This document shows, piece by piece, positions 1-6,987 of a stretch of 7,733 nucleotides of DNA. Source of the stretch: JAQXDR01 sp038138625. Its GTDB lineage: Bacteria > Pseudomonadota > Alphaproteobacteria > Rhodobacterales > Rhodobacteraceae. Made by a program: the position numbers and the translations under genes. How positions within the stretch are numbered: position 1 is the stretch's first letter; the number at the start of each line of letters is the position of its first letter. Below the pieces are notes generated by a model that ran no database searches, was not told the DNA's origin, and was given only the letters and a program-made list of their open reading frames with translations. The DNA is taken from positions 1-7,733 of the forward strand of contig JAYQEA010000142.1 of the NCBI GenBank assembly GCA_038138625.1. The letters are read 5' to 3'.

Positions 1-2
1 TG

Positions 3-1247
3 GCAGCGGCCCAGACAGAAATTAACTGGTGGCACGCGATGGGTGGCACAAACGGCGAGCGCATCAACAAAATGGCTGCAGACTTTAACGCAAGTCAGGA
101 TGATTACGTGGTCGTGCCGACCTATAAAGGCAACTACACAGAAACCATGACAGCTGCCGTCGCCGCGTTCCGGGCAGGTGAACAGCCGCATCTGGTGCAG
201 GTGTTTGAGGTTGGCACTGCCACGATGATGGCCGCAAAAGGCGCCATCTACCCGATCGAAACGATGATGGCTGATGCGGGCGAACCGTTTGACGGGTCGG
301 ATTACCTTCCAGCGGTTGTTTCTTATTACCAGACGCCCGAAGGCGAGCTTTTGTCGATGCCTTTCAACAGCTCGACCCCAGTGCTTTGGTACAACGCTGA
401 CGCGTTCAAAGCTGCCGGCGCGTCCGTTCCGGAAACATGGGATGACGTAAAGGCCGCAGCCCAGGCGCTGGTCGACAACGGTATGGAATGTGGCTTATCG
501 TTTGGCTGGCAGAGCTGGGTGATGATCGAGAATTTCTCGGCGTGGCATGACCTGCCCATCGGAACGAAAGAAAACGGCTTTACCGGTTTCGATACCGAGT
601 TCACATTCAACAATGATCATGTTGCTGCGCGTCTGCAGGAAATTGCGGACATGCAAGACGACCGTCTTTTTGTTTACGGTGGCCGTCGCGGAGATTCGCT
701 TCCGATGTTCACTAATGGTGAATGCGGCATGTGGATGAACTCTTCTGCATACTATGGCTCAATGGTCGCACAGGCAGACTTCGAATTTGCGCAAACCATG
801 CTTCCGCTTGATACATCTGTCGCCAGCGCGCCTCAGAACTCGATCATCGGTGGCGCAACACTCTGGGCGCTTCAGGGACACGAAAGCGACGAGTACAAAG
901 GTCTGGCTCAGTTCATGACCTACCTGTCGTCTGCCGAGGTTCAGGCATGGTGGCACCAGGAGACGGGGTATGTGCCAATCACAACTGCCGCAGCAGTTCT
1001 GAGCGAAGAGCAGGGGTTTTATGAATCAAACCCAGGCACCGACACAGCGATCAAGCAGTTGAGCCTCAACACGCCCACGGCAAATTCCCGTGGACTTCGC
1101 TTTGGTAACTTCGTGCAGATCCGCGACGTGATCAACGAAGAGATGGAAGATCTGTGGGCTGGCAATATCTCTGCTGCGCAGGCGCTCGACAATGCGGTAG
1201 AGCGTGGCAATGCCTTGCTGCGCAAGTTTGAGCGCACCGCAAAGTAA
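3..1247 (+). CDS. ugpB: sn-glycerol-3-phosphate ABC transporter, periplasmic binding protein UgpB (5' partial)
   Basis: UgpB is the periplasmic receptor that captures sn-glycerol-3-phosphate or glycerophosphodiesters and hands them to the UgpAEC membrane complex. The frame is open from base 3, so 414 residues are visible against about 438 for the E. coli precursor. The fragment begins Ala-Ala-Ala-Gln-Thr-Glu, which looks like a signal-peptidase site, so only the start codon and most of the signal peptide are missing. The ATG at base 39 lies inside the mature protein and is not the start. Motifs shared with E. coli UgpB, counted from the first visible residue, are PTYKGNY (39-45), FEVGTATMM (68-76), SSTPVLWYN (123-131), GWQSW (168-172), IIGGA (281-285), TGYVPI (321-326) and RGLRFGN (363-369). 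These include the Tyr, Glu, Ser, Trp and Arg positions known to line the ligand pocket in the family. Four genes of the same system follow. Identification is very secure; substrate preference between G3P and diesters cannot be read. Confidence 0.96.
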   Translation, partial: AAAQTEINWWHAMGGTNGERINKMAADFNASQDDYVVVPTYKGNYTETMTAAVAAFRAGEQPHLVQVFEVGTATMMAAKGAIYPIETMMADAGEPFDGSDYLPAVVSYYQTPEGELLSMPFNSSTPVLWYNADAFKAAGASVPETWDDVKAAAQALVDNGMECGLSFGWQSWVMIENFSAWHDLPIGTKENGFTGFDTEFTFNNDHVAARLQEIADMQDDRLFVYGGRRGDSLPMFTNGECGMWMNSSAYYGSMVAQADFEFAQTMLPLDTSVASAPQNSIIGGATLWALQGHESDEYKGLAQFMTYLSSAEVQAWWHQETGYVPITTAAAVLSEEQGFYESNPGTDTAIKQLSLNTPTANSRGLRFGNFVQIRDVINEEMEDLWAGNISAAQALDNAVERGNALLRKFERTAK

Positions 1248-1260
1248 ACTTTACTACGCT

Positions 1261-1283
1261 GGCAGCCCCCGCTCGGGGCTGCC
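1261..1283 (+). terminator. Intercistronic hairpin between ugpB and ugpA
   Basis: A perfect 9-bp GC-rich stem (GGCAGCCCC at 1261-1269 pairing with GGGGCTGCC at 1275-1283) closes a 5-base loop, 13 bases after the ugpB stop codon. No T-run follows (the next bases are GGTTTGCG), so it is not a classical full-strength intrinsic terminator. In binding-protein operons such as malE-malF, hairpins in this position protect the upstream mRNA and reduce downstream expression, which keeps binding protein in excess over permease. By analogy this one probably stabilises ugpB message or attenuates transcription. The structure is seen directly; the role is inferred. Confidence 0.7.
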
Positions 1284-1322
1284 GGTTTGCGCCTGCCCCT
1301 TCAAAGATATTGCGGTGTTCTG

Positions 1323-2204
1323 ATGCTAAAGCGCGTCCATTTCCCGACGTCTCTGCTGCCCTATCTCCTGGTGGCACCCCAGGTGGTCATTACGTTGGTT
1401 TTCTTTGTCTGGCCGGCGAGCCAGGCCGTCTACCAGTCTTTTTTGATCGAAGACGCCTTCGGCATGTCGACGGAATTTGTCTGGTTCGAAAATTTCACCT
1501 ATCTTGCCAGTGACGATCAATACCTGGGCAGTTTTGGCCGTACGATTTTCTTTTCTGTTTGTGTTGCGGTCTTGTCGATGTCTGCCGCGCTCATTCTTGC
1601 CGGGTTCGCAGACCGCATTGTTCGAGGCTCTTCGACATATCGGACATTGCTGATCTGGCCCTATGCTGTGGCCCCCGTGCTTGCGGGTGCGCTGTGGGTG
1701 TTCATGTTCAATCCGACACTGGGAATTTTTCCCTATTTGTTGGAGTTTATAGGTATCGACTGGAACCATTACCTGAATGGATCCCAGGCTATGGCGCTTG
1801 TGATTTTTGCCGCCGCTTGGAAACAGATCGCCTATAATTTTCTGTTCTATCTTGCCGCGATGCAATCCATTCCGCGCTCGCTGATCGAGGCCGCCGCTAT
1901 CGATGGTGCCGGCCCTGTGCGCCGCTTTTGGGATCATATCTTTCCACTGGTTTCGCCTACGACCTTCTTTTTGCTCGTCATCAATGCGGTTTACGCCTTT
2001 TTTGATACGTTTGGCATCATTCACGCGGTTACGCAGGGCGGGCCGGCAAATGCGACGACCATACTGGTCTACAAAGTCTACAATGACGGCTTTGTCGGGC
2101 TAGACCTTGGCGGGTCGGCGGCGCAATCCGTCATCCTGATGATCCTTGTTATTGCAATGACGGTCGTTCAATTCCGCTACGTCGAAAGAAAGGTGGAATA
2201 CTGA
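1323..2204 (+). CDS. ugpA: sn-glycerol-3-phosphate ABC transporter permease UgpA
   Basis: Inner-membrane permease of the Ugp importer, forming the translocation pore with UgpE. From the ATG at 1323 it is 293 residues (E. coli about 295) and starts MLKRVHFPTSLLPYLLVAPQ, which lines up with the E. coli N terminus. The frame can be extended to a TTG at 1287, but that would add 12 non-conserved residues directly against the upstream hairpin. The ribosome binding site before 1323 is weak. Six hydrophobic segments are visible near residues 10-33, 74-98, 106-130, 156-180, 209-231 and 267-285. The cytoplasmic EAA loop that docks on the ATPase lies at about 186-208 (core EAAAIDGAGP). Conserved family strings include WKQIAYNFLF, VYAFFDTF and FRYVE near the end. 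The gene is 75 bases after ugpB, with the hairpin between, and its stop overlaps the ugpE start. Confidence 0.95.
   Translation: MLKRVHFPTSLLPYLLVAPQVVITLVFFVWPASQAVYQSFLIEDAFGMSTEFVWFENFTYLASDDQYLGSFGRTIFFSVCVAVLSMSAALILAGFADRIVRGSSTYRTLLIWPYAVAPVLAGALWVFMFNPTLGIFPYLLEFIGIDWNHYLNGSQAMALVIFAAAWKQIAYNFLFYLAAMQSIPRSLIEAAAIDGAGPVRRFWDHIFPLVSPTTFFLLVINAVYAFFDTFGIIHAVTQGGPANATTILVYKVYNDGFVGLDLGGSAAQSVILMILVIAMTVVQFRYVERKVEY
2190..2195 (+). promoter_or_regulatory. Ribosome binding site of ugpE inside the end of ugpA
   Basis: A purine-rich AAGGTG lies 8 bases upstream of the ugpE ATG at 2204, within the last codons of ugpA. With the TGATG stop/start overlap it supports ATG 2204 as the start and suggests translational coupling of the two permease subunits, which are needed in equal amounts. 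Confidence 0.6.
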
Positions 2205-3055
2205 TGATCGAGAACCGCCCAATTCTAAACATTGTCAGTCACGGCGTGCTCATACTAGGTGTGGCAATTGTGGCCCTGCCTATCTGGATCACTTTTGTTG
2301 CTGCCACGCATGATCCGGTGCGCATGACGCAGGCGCCCATCCCGATGCTGCCCGGCGGATATTTTTGGGAAAATTTCACCCAAACGCTGTTTGGGGGCGG
2401 TCTGTCGGGCACGGAAAGTGCACCGGTTTGGCGGATGCTGCTGAACTCTTTGATGATGGCGCTGATGATCTCTTTTGGGAAAATCGCGATTTCGCTCTTG
2501 TCAGCCTTTGCCATCGTCTACTTTAAATTCCCGTTTCGCATGGGATTTTTCTGGCTGATTTTCATTACACTGATGTTGCCGGTCGAAGTGCGCATTCTGC
2601 CGACGTTTCAGGTCATTGCAGATCTGGGTATGCTCAACAGCTATTGGGGGCTGTCGATCCCTCTGATTGCTTCGGCCACTGCGACGTTTATGTTCCGCCA
2701 AGTCTTTCTGACCATTCCTGACGAAATGTTAGAAAGTGCGCGGATCGATGGCGCGGGGCCCTTGCGGTTTTTTTGGGATATCTTGATCCCGCTCAGTCGA
2801 ACAAATATTGCCGCGCTCTTCGTGATCCTCTTCATCTATGGCTGGAACCAGTATCTCTGGCCGCTTCTGATCACGACAGAATCCGACATGACCACCATCG
2901 TCATGAGCATCAAACAGATGCTGGAGGCGGCCGAACAATCGCCACAGTGGAACATCATTATGATGACCGCCCTGCTGGCAATGATCCCACCGGTTTTTGT
3001 GGTGATCGCGATGCAACGGCTCTTTGTGCAGGGCTTGACGGAAACAGATAAATAA
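2204..3055 (+). CDS. ugpE: sn-glycerol-3-phosphate ABC transporter permease UgpE
   Basis: Second inner-membrane permease of the Ugp importer, partner of UgpA. At 283 residues it is close to the E. coli protein (about 281). Hydrophobic segments are visible near residues 11-33, 78-105, 113-133, 146-168, 201-223 and 252-272. The EAA loop is at about 174-196 (core EMLESARIDGAGPLRFFWD), followed by the typical WNQYLWPLLIT (214-224). The C terminus QRLFVQGLTETDK resembles the usual basic cytoplasmic tail of this permease family (MalG-type). Its ATG shares one base with the ugpA stop codon, and 11 bases separate its stop from ugpC. It is cotranscribed with both. The ID is supported by sequence character and by its position between ugpA and ugpC. 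Confidence 0.95.
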   Translation: MIENRPILNIVSHGVLILGVAIVALPIWITFVAATHDPVRMTQAPIPMLPGGYFWENFTQTLFGGGLSGTESAPVWRMLLNSLMMALMISFGKIAISLLSAFAIVYFKFPFRMGFFWLIFITLMLPVEVRILPTFQVIADLGMLNSYWGLSIPLIASATATFMFRQVFLTIPDEMLESARIDGAGPLRFFWDILIPLSRTNIAALFVILFIYGWNQYLWPLLITTESDMTTIVMSIKQMLEAAEQSPQWNIIMMTALLAMIPPVFVVIAMQRLFVQGLTETDK

Positions 3056-3066
3056 CGGGGCAGCCA

Positions 3067-4122
3067 ATGGCATCCATCACACTGAAGGATCTTGTCAAAG
3101 CCTATGGCGATGTCGAGGTTCTGCACCACGTAAAAGGCGACATCAACGACGGCGAGTTCATTGTGATCGTCGGGCCATCAGGATGCGGGAAATCCACACT
3201 GCTGCGCATGGTCGCAGGGCTAGAGACCATTACCGCGGGCGAAATCAGCATCGGTGACAAGGTGGTCAACACACTGGAACCCGCCGATAGAGACATCGCG
3301 ATGGTGTTCCAGAATTATGCGCTCTATCCGCATATGTCTGTACGCGAGAACATGGCCTATGGGCTAAAGATCCGAAAGATCTCAAAGGCCGAGATTGACC
3401 GGCGCGTCAGTGAAACCGCCGAGATCCTTGAAATCGGGCAGTACCTTGATCGCAAACCGCGCCAGCTTTCGGGTGGCCAGCGTCAGCGTGTCGCCATGGG
3501 GCGCGCGATCGTGAGGAACCCGCAGGTCTTCCTGTTTGATGAGCCGCTTTCCAATCTGGATGCCAAACTGCGCGTTCAGATGCGTCTTGAAATCCGCAAG
3601 TTGCAGAAACGACTGGGTGTGACTTCGATTTACGTGACGCATGATCAGGTCGAGGCAATGACCTTGGGCGACCGGCTTATGGTGTTGAACGGTGGCTATG
3701 TCGAACAGTTCGGAACACCGCTGGAGCTTTATGATCGTCCGGCCACGCTGTTTGTTGCGGGCTTTATCGGCAGTCCGTCTATGAACTTCCTGCCTGCCAC
3801 AGCCAGCGGCGGTATGTTGACGCTCGAAAACGGCGCGTCGGTCTCTGGTGCGCGCCATGCGGATGGAGCCGTTACCTTGGGTATTCGCCCCGAGCACCTC
3901 GCGCTGGATGAGGCCGGACCAATCCAGATCACGGCACAGATGTTTGAACAATTGGGCGCCACCACGCTGGTGCATGGCGTCCTTGACGGCACAGAAACCG
4001 ATATTGTGGCAAGTTTGCCAGGTCATGTCACCGCAGGCGAACAGGCCGTGATGCGCTTTTCCGCGGTCGAAAGTGACCTGCATGTTTTTGATACCGTTTC
4101 GGGGAAACGGATCGAAGGATGA
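3067..4122 (+). CDS. ugpC: sn-glycerol-3-phosphate ABC transporter ATP-binding protein UgpC
   Basis: Cytoplasmic ATPase of the importer; a dimer hydrolyses ATP to drive UgpA/UgpE. It has 351 residues (E. coli about 356). All nucleotide-binding motifs are intact: Walker A GPSGCGKST (36-44), Q-loop FQNYALYPH with Gln82, signature LSGGQ (134-138), Walker B VFLFDEP (154-160), D-loop SNLDAK (162-167) and switch His192 in YVTHDQ. The C-terminal third is a TOBE-type regulatory domain of the MalK/UgpC class, including the family string LGIRPEHL (271-278). The start follows a short GGGG 6 bases upstream, a modest ribosome binding site. MalK and UgpC ATPases are similar and sometimes interchangeable, so the name rests on both sequence and the surrounding ugp genes. 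Its last codon and stop overlap the start of the phosphodiesterase gene by 4 bases (ATGA). Confidence 0.96.
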   Translation: MASITLKDLVKAYGDVEVLHHVKGDINDGEFIVIVGPSGCGKSTLLRMVAGLETITAGEISIGDKVVNTLEPADRDIAMVFQNYALYPHMSVRENMAYGLKIRKISKAEIDRRVSETAEILEIGQYLDRKPRQLSGGQRQRVAMGRAIVRNPQVFLFDEPLSNLDAKLRVQMRLEIRKLQKRLGVTSIYVTHDQVEAMTLGDRLMVLNGGYVEQFGTPLELYDRPATLFVAGFIGSPSMNFLPATASGGMLTLENGASVSGARHADGAVTLGIRPEHLALDEAGPIQITAQMFEQLGATTLVHGVLDGTETDIVASLPGHVTAGEQAVMRFSAVESDLHVFDTVSGKRIEG

Positions 4123-5054
4123 ACGCGTTTCCTCAACTAGACGGATTTCGCAGAGCGCCCGGTGTCGTACGGCTGATCGGCCACAGGGGCGCCCGTGGCG
4201 TGATGCCCGAAAACACCATGGAAGGTTTCGAGTTCACGCTCAAGATCGGGGTGCGGGCGATGGAGTTTGATGTTGTCCTGACACGGGAACTGACACCGAT
4301 TATCACCCACAATCATCATTTCCTGAACGCAGCCACAAGGGGCCTTGATGGCCATTGGCTGACCGGAGACGAGCTAAAGGTTTCGGACATGACGTTATCC
4401 GAGATCCGGCAGCTCGACGTTGGTGGGCTGGATGGGCGCAGCGTCTACGGCAAACGCTTTCCGGATCAGGTATTTATGTCGGGTGTGCGCGTGCCCTGTC
4501 TGACGGAATTGCTGGATTTTGCAGTCCAGCCCGAGGGGCAGGATCTTTTGTTGCTGCTCGAGATGAAATCCGAGCCTGTTACACCGGGTCGGGATGATTG
4601 CAACTCTGTCATTGTTGATGGGGTCGTAAGGGAAGTTCGGTCCAGAGGGCTGGAACACAGAGTTATCTTGCATAGTTTCGATTGGGACATTCTTAAAGAG
4701 TGTGCCCGAGTGGCCCCAGATATCCCGCGTTCATTTCTGTCCCAGATGCCCGACAATGCAGATGATCCTGGCGAGGATTCACAAAAATCCGTCGCACCGG
4801 ATTTTGACACATTGGACGTGTCGATCCCGAGGGCCGTGGCTGATGCCGACGGTCGTTTGTGGTGCCCCTACTTCAAGGATGTCACGCCGGACCTTGTGGC
4901 AGAGGCTCATAGCTTCGGCCTTTTGGTGTTGACGTGGACCGTTAATGAAACAGACGACATGCACGCAGCTATCGATGCCGGCGTAGACGGGATCATCACA
5001 GATTATCCCGGACGGGCACAAAGGGTCCTGCTTTCGCGTGGATTGAGCTGGTAA
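4119..5054 (+). CDS. ugpQ: Glycerophosphodiester phosphodiesterase (UgpQ/GlpQ family)
   Basis: This enzyme hydrolyses glycerophosphodiesters (deacylated phospholipid headgroups) to sn-glycerol-3-phosphate plus an alcohol. It has 311 residues and no signal peptide, so it should act in the cytoplasm on substrates brought in by UgpBAEC. Catalytic features of the GDPD TIM barrel are present: HRGARG with His22/Arg23, PENT (30-33), EFD with metal ligands Glu49 and Asp51, second catalytic His64 in ITHNHH, EMK with Glu148, SFDWD (186-190), TWTVNE (272-277) and GVDGIITDYP (288-297). It is about 60 residues longer than E. coli UgpQ (247), mostly from an insert after His64 (about 70-125). The usual His-Asp dipeptide at the second catalytic His is His-Asn here; that Asp is not among the known metal ligands. 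The symbol is given by operon position; the sequence is the longer subtype. The start overlaps the ugpC stop (ATGA), implying translational coupling. No clear terminator follows. Confidence 0.93.
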   Translation: MNAFPQLDGFRRAPGVVRLIGHRGARGVMPENTMEGFEFTLKIGVRAMEFDVVLTRELTPIITHNHHFLNAATRGLDGHWLTGDELKVSDMTLSEIRQLDVGGLDGRSVYGKRFPDQVFMSGVRVPCLTELLDFAVQPEGQDLLLLLEMKSEPVTPGRDDCNSVIVDGVVREVRSRGLEHRVILHSFDWDILKECARVAPDIPRSFLSQMPDNADDPGEDSQKSVAPDFDTLDVSIPRAVADADGRLWCPYFKDVTPDLVAEAHSFGLLVLTWTVNETDDMHAAIDAGVDGIITDYPGRAQRVLLSRGLSW

Positions 5055-5991
5055 CGGCGCTGGTTTCGAAGGTTTTCAAAAAAGAAATTGCATCAATGCC
5101 GCAGTGCTGTGGGTGCTGGCCAAGAATCGCTTGGCAAGATGCCGTCCGCAGAGCATCTTCCGCCAAAACCTGGAAATTGTGGATCACCCGAGCATGGAAG
5201 CGTTTGTCCGCAGAACCGGAGTTGGAACACGTTGCCGCCATCAAAGATGTTGCGCGTCGGCATGGTTGTGACACCGCAAGTTTTAGGTGGTTTTTGATCC
5301 CTATCGACCCATTCAGCCCAAAGGTGCACACCCTACCTTCAGCAACAGTTGGGGCGATTCACTGTCTGTTCAGCGAAGTCGACAGTTCTTTGCAAAGCAA
5401 CCTAACATGAACGAGAGGCTTCATGGTGCCGGCTTATTCAGGCATCCAAAATACACAAACACCTCAACGCAATGATTTGTCTGTCGTCTTGCGGGGCTTT
5501 GCCGTTGCAGGGGTTGGGGTTGTAGATTGATGCTGATCGGCCGGGTGAGGACAGGATCGGGTGCACGGATTAGTCATGCCGCGGTTGCATTTATGTGAAA
5601 GGTCGGCACCCAGGCACTTGGGTTTGCAAGGACGTCGTTAAGCTCTGATCTGCGGGTCAGTCAGGCGACGTGCGCGCAGACAGGCGACTTTGGCGGGCTG
5701 ATACGGCCCTTGGTGAAATTGCATGGCTCGGAGTTGAGTGTGCGCCACTCTTAAGGCCCGTTGGCAAATCAATACGAGGTGACGTGGAAATCCAGCGTCA
5801 TAACTTTGGCGACTTGGCTGGGGCTGACGTCTCCAACAGCTGTCTGAGAGCTAAGAGCGTATCGTTGCAAGGATTGGCCGAGGCATTGGCTCTCACTGCC
5901 GGTCAGGTGCTATGCTTGGCCGTAACAGGTGCCGATAGCGGGTTCCCACCATGATCCGACAGCCGTCTCCGGACGTATCTATCGAAACAGG
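5055..5991 (+). other. Long intergenic region without a supported gene
   Basis: About 940 bases separate the ugp operon from the peroxidase gene. Open frames on both strands are short, overlap each other and give protein sequences without a recognisable domain. The longest (5096-5410 plus strand, 4996-5331 minus strand, 5670-5954 plus strand with a GTG start) lack a convincing ribosome binding site. Small structures seen are an inverted repeat ACTGTC/GACAGT (5361-5366 and 5381-5386), a palindrome CTTTGCAAAG (5388-5397), a short hairpin at 5645-5660 and an 8-base direct repeat CAGGCGAC (5662-5669 and 5681-5688). The region must contain the 3' end of the ugp transcript and the promoter of the peroxidase operon. 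It could also hold a decayed gene, but I cannot name one. Confidence 0.6.
5952..5981 (+). promoter_or_regulatory. Possible ECF-sigma (RpoE-like) promoter upstream of the peroxidase operon
   Basis: TGATCC at 5952-5957 matches the -35 element known for the singlet-oxygen-responsive RpoE of Rhodobacter. TATCTA begins 18 bases further on at 5976, a poor match to the TAAGA -10 element of that regulon. The motif ends 24 bases before the peroxidase start, a plausible distance. A stress-sigma promoter would suit a peroxide-detoxifying gene, but one 6-base match is weak evidence. Confidence 0.25.
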
Positions 5992-5997
5992 CAGGAG
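5992..5997 (+). promoter_or_regulatory. Ribosome binding site of the glutathione peroxidase gene
   Basis: CAGGAG ending 8 bases before the ATG at 6006 is a strong Shine-Dalgarno sequence. It favours this start over the in-frame ATG at 6027, which would cut off the start of the signal peptide. Confidence 0.7.
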
Positions 5998-6005
5998 ACC
6001 AGACC

Positions 6006-6539
6006 ATGCAGCTTGGCTTAGTTAGAATGCTATTTGTCGCCGTTATCGCGACCCTGGCACAACCCCTCGCGGCGCTAGACACCAACAGCCCCTTTTCCTC
6101 CATAGACGGTGGGACCCTGCGCTTGTCGGATTGGGCGGGTCAACCGGTGTTGGTGGTCAATACTGCTTCGCTCTGCGGGTTCACTGACCAGTTTGCCGAT
6201 CTTCAAGCCCTTTATGATCGCTACCGAAACGTGGGTCTAATTGTGCTGGCCGTTCCCTCAAACGACTTCCGGCAGGAGCTTGACAGTAATGAAGAGGTTC
6301 AGGCGTTTTGCGAACTGACCTATGGCATCGACTTACCAATGACCGAGATCACTTCCGTGCGGGGCAAAGCCGCACATCCCTTCTATGCGTCTTTGCGGGC
6401 CGAAGAAGGGTTTGTACCCAGATGGAACTTCAACAAGGTGCTGTTGGATGGTGACGGTACCCTTGTCGCCACCTTCCGATCCCGCCATCGGCCGCTGAGC
6501 CCGGCTATCACCTCTCGCATAGAGGGTCTGCTGCAGTGA
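6006..6539 (+). CDS. Glutathione peroxidase family protein, predicted exported
   Basis: This thiol peroxidase reduces hydrogen peroxide and organic hydroperoxides. It has 177 residues. The N terminus (about residues 1-23) is a hydrophobic signal peptide ending PLAA, with no lipobox cysteine, so a periplasmic location is likely. The peroxidatic Cys57 sits in the signature NTASLCGFT (52-60). The rest of the catalytic tetrad is Gln90 in NDFRQEL and Trp140-Asn141 in RWNFNK. Cys102 in FCELTYG matches the resolving cysteine of yeast Gpx3 (Cys82), which suggests an atypical 2-Cys mechanism that could be recycled by a thioredoxin-like partner rather than glutathione. The usual GGQEPGS loop is shortened and changed to RQELDS, and the common third cysteine (FPCN) is Ser85. 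The gene overlaps the downstream DCC-family gene by 4 bases. Family assignment is secure; the actual electron donor is not known. Confidence 0.92.
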   Translation: MQLGLVRMLFVAVIATLAQPLAALDTNSPFSSIDGGTLRLSDWAGQPVLVVNTASLCGFTDQFADLQALYDRYRNVGLIVLAVPSNDFRQELDSNEEVQAFCELTYGIDLPMTEITSVRGKAAHPFYASLRAEEGFVPRWNFNKVLLDGDGTLVATFRSRHRPLSPAITSRIEGLLQ

Positions 6540-6931
6540 CCGAAGCGCCTAGAACTGACGCTGAGCTGACCGTTTTCCACGACGGGTCCTGTCCCCTTTG
6601 CGAGATGGAAATTGGCTACATGAAACGGCAGTGCGGGGCAGATCGTATTGCATTTGTGGACGTGTCGCAGGTGAACGTCGTTTTGCCGGATGGGCTGACG
6701 CGGAACGCGGCAATGCAACGATTTCACGTGGCGGACATGGACGGTCAACTTCATTCCGGGGCGACGGCCTTTATGCAAGTGTGGGCGCGGTTTCCCCGAT
6801 TGAAATGGCTTGCATGGCTTGGTCGGCTGCCTGGCATGGGCTTTGTGCTAGAGTTGGTGTATCGGGGCTTTCTGCGCGTTAGACCGAGGCTATCGGCCGC
6901 CCTTCGCCGGCAGATCGCAAAGCGCGACTGA
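6536..6931 (+). CDS. DCC-family (DUF393) thiol-disulfide oxidoreductase-like protein
   Basis: A 131-residue member of the DCC family (DUF393, thioredoxin-like). Proteins of this family are named for the N-terminal motif seen here as FHDGSCPLCEMEI, with the CxxC pair Cys19 and Cys22. They are predicted, but mostly not proven, to carry out thiol-disulfide exchange. A moderately hydrophobic stretch lies near residues 85-110, and the C terminus is rich in arginine (about 108-131), which could place it at the inner face of the membrane. The start is a GTG at 6536 overlapping the peroxidase stop as GTGA. A GAGGG ribosome binding site at 6522-6526 inside the peroxidase gene supports it. This arrangement implies translational coupling and a shared redox task. 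The precise function is unknown. Confidence 0.88.
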   Translation: MTEAPRTDAELTVFHDGSCPLCEMEIGYMKRQCGADRIAFVDVSQVNVVLPDGLTRNAAMQRFHVADMDGQLHSGATAFMQVWARFPRLKWLAWLGRLPGMGFVLELVYRGFLRVRPRLSAALRRQIAKRD

Positions 6932-6987
6932 AAGTGCTTAGCGGGGCTTTCTGTCACCCAGTATCTTAATACACATTCGGTTTTAAG

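Noticed and set aside
1287..1322. TTG at 1287 as the start of ugpA
   Set aside because: It lies directly against the hairpin and adds 12 residues not shared with UgpA. The ATG at 1323 aligns with the family N terminus.
1326..2024. Long minus-strand open frame (232 codons) opposite ugpA
   Set aside because: It is a shadow of ugpA: rich in Arg, Gln and Lys, with no recognisable domain, and the plus strand is certain.
3382..4083. Long minus-strand open frame (233 codons) opposite ugpC
   Set aside because: It is a shadow of ugpC, whose ABC motifs are intact on the plus strand.
4606..4612. CTGTCAT, half of a PhoB box
   Set aside because: A single copy inside the phosphodiesterase coding sequence, without the second 11-base-spaced half. 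The operon's Pho box would be upstream of ugpB, outside the window.
4996..5331. 111-codon minus-strand frame running into the end of the phosphodiesterase gene
   Set aside because: Its end overlaps a certain gene on the other strand, and its protein shows no family feature.
5361..5397. Inverted repeat ACTGTC/GACAGT and palindrome CTTTGCAAAG as insertion-sequence ends or an operator
   Set aside because: They are too short, with no transposase, target duplication or second copy elsewhere in the window. They are within what chance gives in 900 bases.
5670..5954. 94-codon plus-strand frame starting with GTG
   Set aside because: No ribosome binding site, no recognisable domain, and a composition like the other random frames of the gap.
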